NCBI GenBank assembly: GCA_023410055.1
Contig: JAEYQK010000018.1
Coordinates: 1-64,000, forward strand
Length of the DNA: 64,000 bases
Reading direction: 5' to 3'
DNA from: Acidobacteriota bacterium
GTDB lineage: Bacteria; Acidobacteriota; Terriglobia; Terriglobales; Acidobacteriaceae
Shown piece by piece: positions 45,255 through 53,634 of the stretch. The position numbers and the translations under genes were made by a program. A model generated the notes under the pieces. That model was not told the origin of the DNA and did not search any database. It saw only the letters and a list, made by a program, of their open reading frames with translations. The number at the start of each line of letters is the position of its first letter. Position 1 is the stretch's first letter.

Positions 45255-45427
45255 GTTGGCAGGTCTTCGGACTTGCAGGCTTGAAACCGCTCCTACTGAC
45301 CATCGCTTCCCAATCCTGGAGAGGATCAGTGCTTATGATGGCGTTCGTTCCTGCTTACCGCTGCGGGGCAGTCCCAGAGTTTCACTGGATTCCCTTTTCA
45401 GCGTTCAACAAATGTGTAACGCACCAA
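45255..45427 (-). ncRNA. Cobalamin riboswitch upstream of metE
   Basis: On the minus strand the order is GGTGCG, GAAAAGGGAATCCAGTGAAA, CTGGGACTGCCCCGCAGCGG, AAGCAGGAACG, GCACTG, GGGAAGCG and the closing GCAAGTCCGAAGACCTGCC. These match the cobalamin riboswitch core including the B12 box. It lies about 170 bases upstream of metE, the standard place for B12 repression of the B12-independent isozyme. Confidence 0.95.
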
Positions 45428-45480
45428 CAACAACTCCAGAATAGTTGCTTCGGTCTCGTGCGTCAAACTGGTAGTGGGTT

Positions 45481-46167
45481 TCAACCGGAGGGCGTATTGC
45501 TAGTCAGCGCTTTTCGCATACATTCCAAAGATGCCCTCCCTATCAATTCGCCCCACCTACTGTCTTTTCTGCAATGTGTGTAACGCCGTTCGATGCCTGT
45601 TGCTATGGCAATGCAATCCGTTTCGCCGCCAGTGGCAAGTTGTCCGCTCTTCCCGTGTAAGCTCAATTCGTAGATCGCTCTGGTCTTTGCTTCGGTCGCA
45701 ATGGAGATAGCTTCCAACATTGCTTCCTGCGTGAAGTGGTAGTTTGTGATCAGGATGATGTTGATAGCGGTCGGGTAGACGCTCAGCTCTTGGCTGTCGC
45801 TAACAGCCACGGGATCGCCGACTGACGCCAGGGCGGAGCGGTCAACCGTTGAAATGACGGAAGCGTGGAGATCGCCATCGACTGCCGTGATTGTGTGGAA
45901 CCCGATATCGTTACGAACCATCATGCCAACGACGGTCCCTCTCAAGTCCAACCTGCTTGCTGCTTGTCGGGCATTTTGTACTGGCAAAGAGTTCAGTGCG
46001 TGAAGGACGATATGGGACACTTGCGAACGAAAACCACCGTGATAAGTGGCCCAACTGAGGGCAGGACGTGGTTGCGCAAATGATATTACCAGTGTCTTTC
46101 CGCTCTTTTTGCAAACAAAGGACTTGTCTCGCGACTGGGGAACCACTCCTTCGACAATTTCTATCAT
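45481..46167 (-). CDS. cbiZ: Adenosylcobinamide amidohydrolase CbiZ
   Basis: A 228-residue CbiZ, which hydrolyses (adenosyl)cobinamide to cobyric acid so that a new lower ligand loop can be attached. Typical parts are LSWATYHGGF, HALNSLPVQN, INIILITNYHFTQEAMLEAI and GETDCIAIATG. The ATG at 46165-46167 overlaps the stop of a 27-codon ORF (ATGA), so the start eight codons upstream is rejected. It is the last gene behind nrdD-nrdG, probably under the riboswitch at 49143. It complements CbiB and CobD encoded in the downstream plus-strand operon. Confidence 0.88.
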   Translation of the reverse strand: MIEIVEGVVPQSRDKSFVCKKSGKTLVISFAQPRPALSWATYHGGFRSQVSHIVLHALNSLPVQNARQAASRLDLRGTVVGMMVRNDIGFHTITAVDGDLHASVISTVDRSALASVGDPVAVSDSQELSVYPTAINIILITNYHFTQEAMLEAISIATEAKTRAIYELSLHGKSGQLATGGETDCIAIATGIERRYTHCRKDSRWGELIGRASLECMRKALTSNTPSG

Positions 46168-46247
46168 GGTTCCAGAAGCTCCATTTCCCATCGCTTCAGG
46201 GCAAAAGCCTTTGCTGCGCGCGGATACTTTGTCGAAATTGTTCTCAT
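46164..46247 (-). CDS. 27-aa ORF between nrdG and cbiZ
   Basis: An ATG at 46245-46247 follows a good ribosome-binding site (AAGGAAAGAG) 17 bases after the nrdG stop. The 27-codon frame reads MRTISTKYPRAAKAFALKRW and ends with an acidic tail, its stop overlapping the cbiZ start. The peptide is a basic amphipathic helix. It could be a small protein linked to the ribonucleotide reductase, or a leader that couples translation of cbiZ to nrdG. Confidence 0.5.
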   Translation of the reverse strand: MRTISTKYPRAAKAFALKRWEMELLEP

Positions 46248-46264
46248 ATCTCTTTCCTTAATCA

Positions 46265-46882
46265 TCAAGCATGACATTGGCTGCGCAATTCCGGGCTCAG
46301 AGCGTGCTCAGGATGAAACGGTAACATTCTGTGCGAACAACTCGGCGGTATTTGAGACCGGATAGCGTCCAAATCTAAATCGGACAACAGCGGCTTCACG
46401 ACTGTCGTGCGAAATTCATAGGCGATTCCACTCTCCACAATCAGACAAATACTCTCGCGAAGACGTTCAACCTCTACGGGCACTCCCGCCAATCTGTTGT
46501 AGTCGTCCCAGGGGGCCTTCACATCCATGGCAATGAAATCAAGCAGGTGTTTTTCAATCAGATCGTGCAGTCTGCCGGGGTTGCTTCCATTCGTATCCAG
46601 TTTGGTTCTTAACCCGATGCGACGAATCTCTCTGAGAAAGTCTCCTAGATCGTCCTGTAGGGTTGGTTCGCCGCCGGTAATGACAACACCATCGAGTTGG
46701 TGCCGCCTTGCTTGCAGGCGTTCCAGGACAGTTTCGTTTGAGATCAGTTGGCCATTTGCCGGAAGCAGGCTGGCATTGTGACAGAACGGACACCGAAAAT
46801 TACAGCCTTGAGTAAAGATCACCGCTGCCAGACAGCCCGGAAAATCACAAAAACTGCACGCTTGGTATCCCGCGATCTTCAT
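46265..46882 (-). CDS. nrdG: Anaerobic ribonucleotide reductase activating protein NrdG
   Basis: A 205-residue radical-SAM activase that installs the glycyl radical on NrdD. The N-terminal CNFRCPFC gives the Cys-x3-Cys-x2-Cys Fe-S motif, preceded by CSFCDFPGCLAAVIFTQG. The SAM-binding VVITGGEPTLQ follows. Length is typical of the longer, pyruvate-formate-lyase-activase-like NrdG type. ATGA overlap with nrdD. Confidence 0.93.
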   Translation of the reverse strand: MKIAGYQACSFCDFPGCLAAVIFTQGCNFRCPFCHNASLLPANGQLISNETVLERLQARRHQLDGVVITGGEPTLQDDLGDFLREIRRIGLRTKLDTNGSNPGRLHDLIEKHLLDFIAMDVKAPWDDYNRLAGVPVEVERLRESICLIVESGIAYEFRTTVVKPLLSDLDLDAIRSQIPPSCSHRMLPFHPEHALSPELRSQCHA

Positions 46883-49014
46883 GAGGTCGCCTCGATACGA
46901 TAGTGGCTGCGCATTGCGAATTCGGCCTGTTTACCGGGATTCCATTGCTTCATGGGCCGTAGATAGCCGACCACACGAGAGTACACCTCTACTTCGGCTC
47001 CGCATTGTGGGCAACTCTTTAACTCACCGCGTAAATACCCATGCTCCGAACAAATTGAGAATGAAGGAGTGATCGTGAAATAGGGCAACCGGTACTGCGA
47101 GCACACTCGCTTAACGAAGTCCCGCACAAGGTTTTGATCTGGAACGGACTCTCCCAGAAACACGTGATGCACGGTTCCGCCTGTATAGCGCGCTTGTAGC
47201 TCATCTTGCAGATCAAGTGCCTCGAAAATGTCGTCGGTGTAATTCACGGGCAATTGGGTGGAGTTCGAATAGAAGGGTTCCCCTAAGCCGTTATTGCCTG
47301 TGCGTATTTCGGGATAGCGAGTTCGATCTATGCGGGCAAGTCGATACGACGTACCTTCGGCAGGAGTAGCTTCGAGGTTATACAGATGCCCAGTTTCTTC
47401 CTGAAACGCAACAAGGCGGTCTCGCATATGGTTAAGTACACGCAATGCGAAAGCCCTTCCATCATCAGTTCCAATGTCGCATCCGAGAAGGTTGAGACAT
47501 GCTTCGTTCATGCCGACAAGGCCAATCGTCGAGAAATGGTTTTCCCAGAACTGGCCAAAGCGTTGTTCAACGTTTCGCAAATAAAAACGCGTGTATGGAT
47601 ACAGATTCTGCGCAGTAAATTGTTCGAGCACTTTACGCTTGGTTTCCAGGCTAGTTTGAGCGACCAGCATTAGGCGGTCTAGTGCTTGCAGAAACTCTGT
47701 TTCGTTGGTCGTTTGATAGCCGATTCTTGGTAGATTAATCGTCACTACTCCGATAGATCCTGTCAGCGGACTCGCTCCAAACAATCCGCCTCCACGTCTT
47801 TCGAGAGTTCGGGTGTCCAGCCGCAAACGACAACACATCGACCGAGCATCGTCGGGCGACATTTCTGAATTTACGTAGTTGGCGAAATAGGGAATGCCGT
47901 ATTTAGCCGTGGCCGACCAAAGAGGCTTCAACTCTTCGGCTTCCCAATTGAAGTCCGGAGTTATGTTGTAGGTTGGAATCGGAAACGTAAAAACTCTGCC
48001 GCGCGCATCGCCTTCAGCTAGAACTTCCAACAAAGCTCTGTTGAAGATGGCCATTTCCCTGGCAAATTCACGATAGGTCTCTTTTTGAGGCTGTCCTCCC
48101 ACGATAACGGGTTGATCTCGTAATTGGCGTGGAGGTTGAAGGTCTAGCGTAATGTTTGTGAATGGAGTCTGAAAGCCAACTCGCGTTGGGACATTCACAT
48201 TGAACACGAATTCCTGTAACGCTTGCCGGACGTCTGCAAAGCTCAGGTTGTCATACCGTATGAAGGGCGCGAGCAACGTGTCAAAACTTGAAAAGGCTTG
48301 GGCTCCGGCTGCTTCTCCCTGCAATGTATAGAAGAAGTTGACGATCTGGCCCAGGGCCGAGCGGAAGTGACGCGCCGGACGGCTCTCGGCTTTTCCCGGA
48401 ACGCCTCGGAAGCCGGAAAGAAGAAGATCCTGCAAATCCCAGCCCACGCAGTAAACAGAAAGAAGTCCTAAATCGTGAAGGTGCAAGTCGCCGGAGAGGT
48501 GGGCATCGCGAACTTCGGCGGGATAGATCTTGTTCAACCAATAGACTTCGCTCACATGGCTGGCCACATAGTTGTTCAGCCCTTGTAACGAATAGGCCAT
48601 GTTGCTGTTCTCGTTGACCTTCCAATCGAGGTGCTTCAGATACTGATCAATAAGATCCACGTCGGCCTGCTTGATCATGTCGCGGATGCGGGCGTGCTGA
48701 TCCCGATAGAGCAGATACGCCTTTGCCGTTTTCTTGAAGGGAGAAACCAGCAGGACTTCTTCGACAAAATCCTGAATCTGCTCGACCGTTAGAAACTCTG
48801 ATCTGGAATTGTTCTGCGCGACGGCCAAGACGCGGTTGGTGAGAAGTTTCGCTGTTGCCTCTTCGAATTCACCCGTTACCTTGCCGGCCTTGAGAATTGC
48901 TTGAGTAATCTTGTTGGCATCGAACCTCACCAAACGTCCATCGCGCTTACGAATCTGGCTGGCGAATTGGATCGCGGAACCCTCAACTGTGGCAAAACTC
49001 TCCGCTGCAGACAC
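46879..49014 (-). CDS. nrdD: Anaerobic (class III) ribonucleoside-triphosphate reductase
   Basis: A 711-residue class III reductase, oxygen-sensitive and B12-independent. The N-terminal ATP-cone (RKRDGRLVRFDANKITQAIL) is followed by the barrel (NVPTRVGFQTPFTNITLDLQ) and, at the C-terminus, the zinc site CSEHGYLRGELKSCPQCG. The glycyl-radical loop RVVGYLRPMKQWNPGK is present. The GTG start at 49014 has a GAGGGGG site very close to it. A cobalamin riboswitch upstream predicts expression when B12 is low, when a B12-dependent class II enzyme would be inactive. Confidence 0.95.
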   Translation of the reverse strand: MSAAESFATVEGSAIQFASQIRKRDGRLVRFDANKITQAILKAGKVTGEFEEATAKLLTNRVLAVAQNNSRSEFLTVEQIQDFVEEVLLVSPFKKTAKAYLLYRDQHARIRDMIKQADVDLIDQYLKHLDWKVNENSNMAYSLQGLNNYVASHVSEVYWLNKIYPAEVRDAHLSGDLHLHDLGLLSVYCVGWDLQDLLLSGFRGVPGKAESRPARHFRSALGQIVNFFYTLQGEAAGAQAFSSFDTLLAPFIRYDNLSFADVRQALQEFVFNVNVPTRVGFQTPFTNITLDLQPPRQLRDQPVIVGGQPQKETYREFAREMAIFNRALLEVLAEGDARGRVFTFPIPTYNITPDFNWEAEELKPLWSATAKYGIPYFANYVNSEMSPDDARSMCCRLRLDTRTLERRGGGLFGASPLTGSIGVVTINLPRIGYQTTNETEFLQALDRLMLVAQTSLETKRKVLEQFTAQNLYPYTRFYLRNVEQRFGQFWENHFSTIGLVGMNEACLNLLGCDIGTDDGRAFALRVLNHMRDRLVAFQEETGHLYNLEATPAEGTSYRLARIDRTRYPEIRTGNNGLGEPFYSNSTQLPVNYTDDIFEALDLQDELQARYTGGTVHHVFLGESVPDQNLVRDFVKRVCSQYRLPYFTITPSFSICSEHGYLRGELKSCPQCGAEVEVYSRVVGYLRPMKQWNPGKQAEFAMRSHYRIEATS

Positions 49015-49142
49015 ATCCCCCTCGATTTCTTGCCAAAGGGAACAACATAGTGCCGCATGCGTTGGTAATCGAAACCTGCATATGCACCACCAGTCCGCCC
49101 CTCGGCAGCTCGTGAACTTGGACGCAAGGATCGCGTCAGCTA

Positions 49143-49310
49143 TCGGCAGGTCTTCGGACTTGCAGGCTGACTCCTAGTAACCACCGCTTCCCAATCCTTG
49201 AGAGGATCAGTGCTTATTAGTGGCGTTCGTTCCTGCTTACCGCTGCGGGGCAGCCCTGGATTTGCACCAGGTTCCCTCTTAAACGTCTTCGAGAACTCTC
49301 GAAGAACCGA
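49143..49310 (-). ncRNA. Cobalamin riboswitch upstream of nrdD
   Basis: On the minus strand the core runs AAGAGGGAACCTGGTGCAAA, CCAGGGCTGCCCCGCAGCGG, GCAGGAACGAACGCCA, GCACTG, GGGAAGCGGTGG and the B12 box GCAAGTCCGAAGACCTGCC. It is very similar over more than 100 bases to the riboswitch upstream of metE (for example CGGTAAGCAGGAACGAACGC is identical), indicating duplication or recombination between the two. Confidence 0.95.
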
Positions 49311-49457
49311 AAGCGAACCCCAATATATAGTCATCTTGAGAGCAGGTCAACAATATATTGAATCCTTCTTGCGAAAGTCTGGGAAGCAGCGAAGCGTTAC
49401 GCGATTGCGAGTCAAACGATTAACGGAATTGACGGTGAATAGGCCAAGGTGATATTG

Positions 49458-49630
49458 ATTAGGTGCTCCAGGTACTTGCCATAAAAGGTAAGTGAAAAGG
49501 GAAGCGGGTGAGAAGCCCGCGCGGTCCCGCCACTGTAAGCAGCTAGTAGCATGGCGAACGAAGTCACTGTTTCGAAAGAAATGGGAAGACAGCCTATGCC
49601 GCGATGATCTGCAAGTCAGGAGACCTGCCT
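49458..49630 (+). ncRNA. Cobalamin riboswitch upstream of the cobU-btu-cob operon
   Basis: The motif series is AGGTGCTCC, GTGAAAAGGGAAGCGGGTGA, AAGCCCGCGCGGTCCCGCCA, CACTG, GGGAAGAC and GTCAGGAGACCTGCC. It lies about 145 bases upstream of cobU. The leader downstream contains the shared GAGG/CCTC hairpin at 49755-49773 next to the cobU start, so B12 probably blocks translation initiation of cobU and lowers expression of the whole operon. Confidence 0.95.
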
Positions 49631-49754
49631 CGGAGTCAGATGCGCCCCGCTTCGGCTGAGAGCGGATGGTTGCGAGCACAGGTTCTCTTACCAACGAGCT
49701 GTCCTGCCTCTCCGATCATCCTTTCCACTGAGGTGTTCGCGCATGCCAAAACCA

Positions 49755-49773
49755 TTGAGGCGTGGACTCCTCG
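49755..49773 (+). promoter_or_regulatory. Putative Shine-Dalgarno-sequestering hairpin before cobU
   Basis: TTGAGGCGTGGACTCCTCG is identical to 36265-36283 in the pckG leader. GAGG can pair with CCTC across an eight-base loop. GAGG is the only ribosome-binding-like sequence near the cobU start, so the hairpin would control translation. Confidence 0.55.
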
Positions 49774-49776
49774 ACT

Positions 49777-50346
49777 ATGCTGACTCTCCTTATTGGTGGT
49801 GCTCGCAGCGGTAAAAGCAGATTCGCCGAATCGCTTTGTGCTCACTCGAAGCGTGTCGCCTATATCGCGACCGCCCAGATTCAGGACAGAGAGATGGCAG
49901 CGCGTGTTGCACGGCATCGTCAAGACCGGCCGGCGAATTGGCTGACCATCGAGGAGCCTCTTTCCGTTGACATCGCCCTTCGCCAAGCAGCCAAGAATTG
50001 CGATGTTCTGCTGGTGGACTGCCTCACGGTTTGGCTAAGCAATCTCCTGTATCACCATCGCCGATGCACGGCCTCGAAGATCGAAAGGATTGCGTTGTCC
50101 AGCGCCGATGCGATCGCGGGGGCCGCTCCGTCCCGCCACGTCATTCTAGTGTCAAACGAAGTGGGTTCCGGGATTGTTCCTACCACGAAAGTCGCGCGAT
50201 TGTTCCGCGATCTGCAAGGTTTGGTAAACCAGCGAGTAGCTATTTCTGCCGATCAAGTCTTCCTGTTGGTTGCCGGAATTCCATTGCAGATCAAGCCAGC
50301 GCGCTTCGTTCATCCCTTTATGGAGAGTTCACGTTATGCCTTCTAA
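49777..50346 (+). CDS. cobU: Adenosylcobinamide kinase / adenosylcobinamide-phosphate guanylyltransferase
   Basis: A 189-residue CobU/CobP, which phosphorylates adenosylcobinamide and then attaches GMP. P-loop LIGGARSGKSRFAE is followed by the guanine-binding region YIATAQIQDREMAARVARHR and VSNEVGSGIVPTTKVARLFR. The ATG at 49777 gives the usual N-terminus; a GTG five codons upstream inside the leader hairpin is an alternative. First gene of the B12 operon; its end overlaps btuB. Confidence 0.95.
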   Translation: MLTLLIGGARSGKSRFAESLCAHSKRVAYIATAQIQDREMAARVARHRQDRPANWLTIEEPLSVDIALRQAAKNCDVLLVDCLTVWLSNLLYHHRRCTASKIERIALSSADAIAGAAPSRHVILVSNEVGSGIVPTTKVARLFRDLQGLVNQRVAISADQVFLLVAGIPLQIKPARFVHPFMESSRYAF

Positions 50347-52759
50347 AGTCAGAGTTCTAGGTGCTTTTGTCGTTCTTCTGCTGCTCACCTCGGCGCTATT
50401 CGGTCAGACCGCAATTTCGATTACCGGAACGGTCAAGGACCCCGAAGGTGCGGTCGTTCAAGGAGCCAAAGTTTTGCTGATTGCCCGGGACAACACGGTC
50501 GTCGCACGGACCGTTACCAATGGCGTCGGCCACTATTCCTTCGATCATCTGCCCCCAGGGGCATATCTGGTAAGTGCAACTGCCGCAGGTTTCGAATCTG
50601 CTCACGCCCTCACGGTGAATGCTGACAAACCGTCACAATTCACAGCCGACTTGACGCTGCGTCTCTCGGCCGTATCCACTGCGATTACCGTTACGGCATC
50701 CGGAACCGCGCAGAACGCGAGTGAAACGGCAAAGGCCGTTACAGTGATCGATTCGTCTTTAATTGACTCGCTCGGCAAATCCTCTCCTGTCGCTGCGCTC
50801 TCCTATGTTCCGGGCCTTCGGATTCAACAGTTGGGAGGACCGGGCGGACAGGTCTCCGTCCGCGTGCGGGGTCTTCGCACTCAGGACACTGCCGTGCTGA
50901 TGGATGGATTCCGCTTGCGCGATGCTTCCTCGACCCAAGGAGACGCGACCTCGCTTCTGCAAGATTTGATCGTGACCAATACCGATCGAATCGAGGTTCT
51001 TCGCGGTACGGGATCATCCCTTTACGGAACGGATGCCACCGGCGGTGTCGTCAATATTATTACTGGCACGCCTGGCGGCAAACCTCACAGCACAGTGCTG
51101 CTCGAAGGCGGATCGCTGGGCACTTTCCGCGGTCAGGCTGGAGTCTCAGGTGGACTGGGCGGCGACAAGTTTGGCTACAGCCTCGGCCTAGCTCATCTCA
51201 ACGTCACGAGCGGGTTGGATGGCCAGTTGCCTGATCGCACAAGCAGTCTGCAAGGACAGTTCAACTATGCCGTGTCGAGCCGAACTCGGGTGACCGGACG
51301 GCTCTTCATCAGCGACTCTTTCTCACGGGTAACCGACAGCCCCACCGTCGTGGGCAATGTGCCTGCCACGGGAGTTATTGATGGGGTCGCACTGTCGAAC
51401 TCCGAACTCCGCCGCTATGAGAATGGAACTCCGGTCAGCGACCTGAACGTCGGCAACGCCACGTTCATTCCGAACGCTGACAACCCCGACTACAATCGCA
51501 CCGCGCGCACCTACTCTGGTGCGCTGGTCGTAAGCTCGCACCCAACCGATTCTGTCGGCCTTTCCGCAAGTTACCAGGGACTGGCTGTACACCGCGACTA
51601 TACGAACGGTCCGCTCGGACTCGGCTATCAGCCATATGGCGGTTCCGAAATCTATACCTATGATGGAACCATCCACACCGCAGCAGGCCGAATGGACTGG
51701 CGGCTGGGCAAGTATCAGACCATAAACGCCGGATACGAATTTGAACATGAGACTTACGACGGCGTGACGCTCGAACCATCTTCCGCCGATAACTCCTCTG
51801 CCAGCGTCACTCAGAAATATCACGCGCTGTTCATTCAGGACCAGCTTCACCTGCTGCAGGGCCGTTTACAGGTCGCGGGATCGTACCGGGCACAGCTCTT
51901 CTCGCTGGACGCTCCTACACTGCTGCCTTCCGCCAGTGCGCCTTACGCCGGTGCGAAGTTCAGTGCTCCGCCTACATCAAGCACATGGGATGGATCGGTT
52001 GCGTATTTCCTGCACGACGCAGGTACCAAGTTTCGCGCGCATGTTGGTTCGGGATACCGCGCTCCGTCACTCTATGAACGCTTTGGGACTTACTTCGGCA
52101 GCTACTACGGATATACGGCATACGGAAATCCCGATCTGAAGCCAGAACGGACATTGGGCTTCGATGCTGGTGTTGATCAGCGTTTCTGGGGCGGCAAAGC
52201 GCAAGCTTCTGCCTCCTACTTTTACACCCGCCTGCAAGACGTGATTATGTTCGGGAATGTCGATCCAACAACAGACCCCTACGGGCGCTACTACGGCTAC
52301 TCGAACACCCATGGAGGTATCGCTCGCGGTGTCGAAAGCAGCCTGTCGGTGGTTCCGATTCGAATGCTGCGTTTGCAGGCGACATACACATTCACTAATG
52401 CTCGCGAAGCGAAAGCGCTGGTGCCGGGCGTTTATCAGACCTACGTAACTCCCGATCATCAGGGATCGATTCTCGCCGTAGCCCACGTTACGCCTCGTCT
52501 GGAACTACTATTCGGAACGGTGTTCACCAGTAGCTATCTTGCGCCGATCTATGATTCGGCGACCTACGCCAGTCGCGCGTTTCGTTTTGCCGGTGCCAAG
52601 CAAGGGCAGGTGGGGATGAGCTATCGTGTGCCGTTGGGCGAGTCGCGAGCCGTCCGTTTCTTCGCAAATGTTCAAAATGCCTTTAACCAGTCGTACTACG
52701 AGAGCGGATACCGCACTCCGGGCACGACAGCAATGAGTGGTATGCGGTTCGAGTTCTAG
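50336..52759 (+). CDS. btuB: BtuB-like TonB-dependent cobalamin receptor
   Basis: An 807-residue outer-membrane receptor. A signal peptide (VLGAFVVLLLLTSALFGQ) is followed by a carboxypeptidase-regulatory Ig-like domain (ISITGTVKDPEGAVVQGAKV), a plug domain (VSVRVRGLRTQDTAVLMDGF, RIEVLRGTGSSLYGTDATGG) and a barrel ending in Phe (SGMRFEF). BtuB lacks the Ig-like domain in Proteobacteria, so it is an Acidobacteriota-type variant. Riboswitch control and the neighbouring btuFCD fix the substrate as a corrinoid. The ATG at 50336 with GGAGAG upstream lies inside the cobU end. Confidence 0.9.
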   Translation: MPSKVRVLGAFVVLLLLTSALFGQTAISITGTVKDPEGAVVQGAKVLLIARDNTVVARTVTNGVGHYSFDHLPPGAYLVSATAAGFESAHALTVNADKPSQFTADLTLRLSAVSTAITVTASGTAQNASETAKAVTVIDSSLIDSLGKSSPVAALSYVPGLRIQQLGGPGGQVSVRVRGLRTQDTAVLMDGFRLRDASSTQGDATSLLQDLIVTNTDRIEVLRGTGSSLYGTDATGGVVNIITGTPGGKPHSTVLLEGGSLGTFRGQAGVSGGLGGDKFGYSLGLAHLNVTSGLDGQLPDRTSSLQGQFNYAVSSRTRVTGRLFISDSFSRVTDSPTVVGNVPATGVIDGVALSNSELRRYENGTPVSDLNVGNATFIPNADNPDYNRTARTYSGALVVSSHPTDSVGLSASYQGLAVHRDYTNGPLGLGYQPYGGSEIYTYDGTIHTAAGRMDWRLGKYQTINAGYEFEHETYDGVTLEPSSADNSSASVTQKYHALFIQDQLHLLQGRLQVAGSYRAQLFSLDAPTLLPSASAPYAGAKFSAPPTSSTWDGSVAYFLHDAGTKFRAHVGSGYRAPSLYERFGTYFGSYYGYTAYGNPDLKPERTLGFDAGVDQRFWGGKAQASASYFYTRLQDVIMFGNVDPTTDPYGRYYGYSNTHGGIARGVESSLSVVPIRMLRLQATYTFTNAREAKALVPGVYQTYVTPDHQGSILAVAHVTPRLELLFGTVFTSSYLAPIYDSATYASRAFRFAGAKQGQVGMSYRVPLGESRAVRFFANVQNAFNQSYYESGYRTPGTTAMSGMRFEF

Positions 52760-52761
52760 GG

Positions 52762-53634
52762 ATGAAGAAGCAGTCTCTACTATCCGTAGTTGTAGTTCTG
52801 TGGGCGGTGCTGGCAAATGCGGCACCGCCCCAGCGTATAGTCTCGGTTTCTCCCGATCCGACGGAAATTCTGTATGGATTGGGTGCCTTCGACAAAGTAG
52901 TGGGCGTTTCGGATTTTTGCACCTATCCGCCCGCGGTCAATAACCTACCCAGAGTAGGCGGGTGGGTTTCTCCGAGCCTGGAGCGCATCGTTGGTCTGAA
53001 GCCGGACTTGGTCGTACTCACGGCGTCGCAGTCTCCTCTCTTCGGCCAACATCTGCAGCAATTGGGAATACGAACATTGTCGGTGCCCACCAGAACCATT
53101 GCCGATGCCTACACTTCCATGCAACTCATCGGCGGTGCGGTGGGAAAAGATCGCGAAGCGCAACAGCTGATTGATCGCACACGGGCTTCGCTGGACGTAA
53201 TACGTAATCGGACACGGAACGTTCGGCGGCCATCCGTCCTGATCGCGGTGGAGCGCTCTCCGGGCAGTCTGCGTGACTTGTACATCGCAACCCAGGGCAG
53301 CTACCTCGCCGAATTGGTAGAACTGGCTGGCGGTCGCGTTGTTGGCGTCCCGACAAAGATCGGTTACAGCAAGATCAGCAAAGAGTCCTTGATCACGCTC
53401 AATCCCGACATTGTGATCGAAATGAAAATGACTAATCAGCAGTCCTCTCTGGCGCAAGCGCGCGCCGAGTGGAACGAGTTACCAGAGCTGAGCGCGGTCC
53501 GTTCAGGCAAGGTTTTCGAACTGAACCAGGATTATCTCAACCACTGCTCGCAGAGAATTGTTGAAAGTGCAGAGTTACTGCTGCAGACCATCCATCCCGA
53601 GCTCGCATCCGCGCAACCGAAAGGAGCGCGATGA
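52762..53634 (+). CDS. btuF: BtuF-like periplasmic cobalamin-binding protein
   Basis: A 290-residue class III substrate-binding protein with a signal peptide (LLSVVVVLWAVLANAAPP) and no lipobox, so probably free in the periplasm. IVSVSPDPTEILYGLGAFDK and VVGVSDFCTYPP resemble the BtuF N-lobe. SYLAELVELAGGRVVGVP followed by ISKESLITLNPDIVIEM marks the C-lobe. It starts two bases after btuB and overlaps btuD by four bases. Confidence 0.9.
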   Translation: MKKQSLLSVVVVLWAVLANAAPPQRIVSVSPDPTEILYGLGAFDKVVGVSDFCTYPPAVNNLPRVGGWVSPSLERIVGLKPDLVVLTASQSPLFGQHLQQLGIRTLSVPTRTIADAYTSMQLIGGAVGKDREAQQLIDRTRASLDVIRNRTRNVRRPSVLIAVERSPGSLRDLYIATQGSYLAELVELAGGRVVGVPTKIGYSKISKESLITLNPDIVIEMKMTNQQSSLAQARAEWNELPELSAVRSGKVFELNQDYLNHCSQRIVESAELLLQTIHPELASAQPKGAR

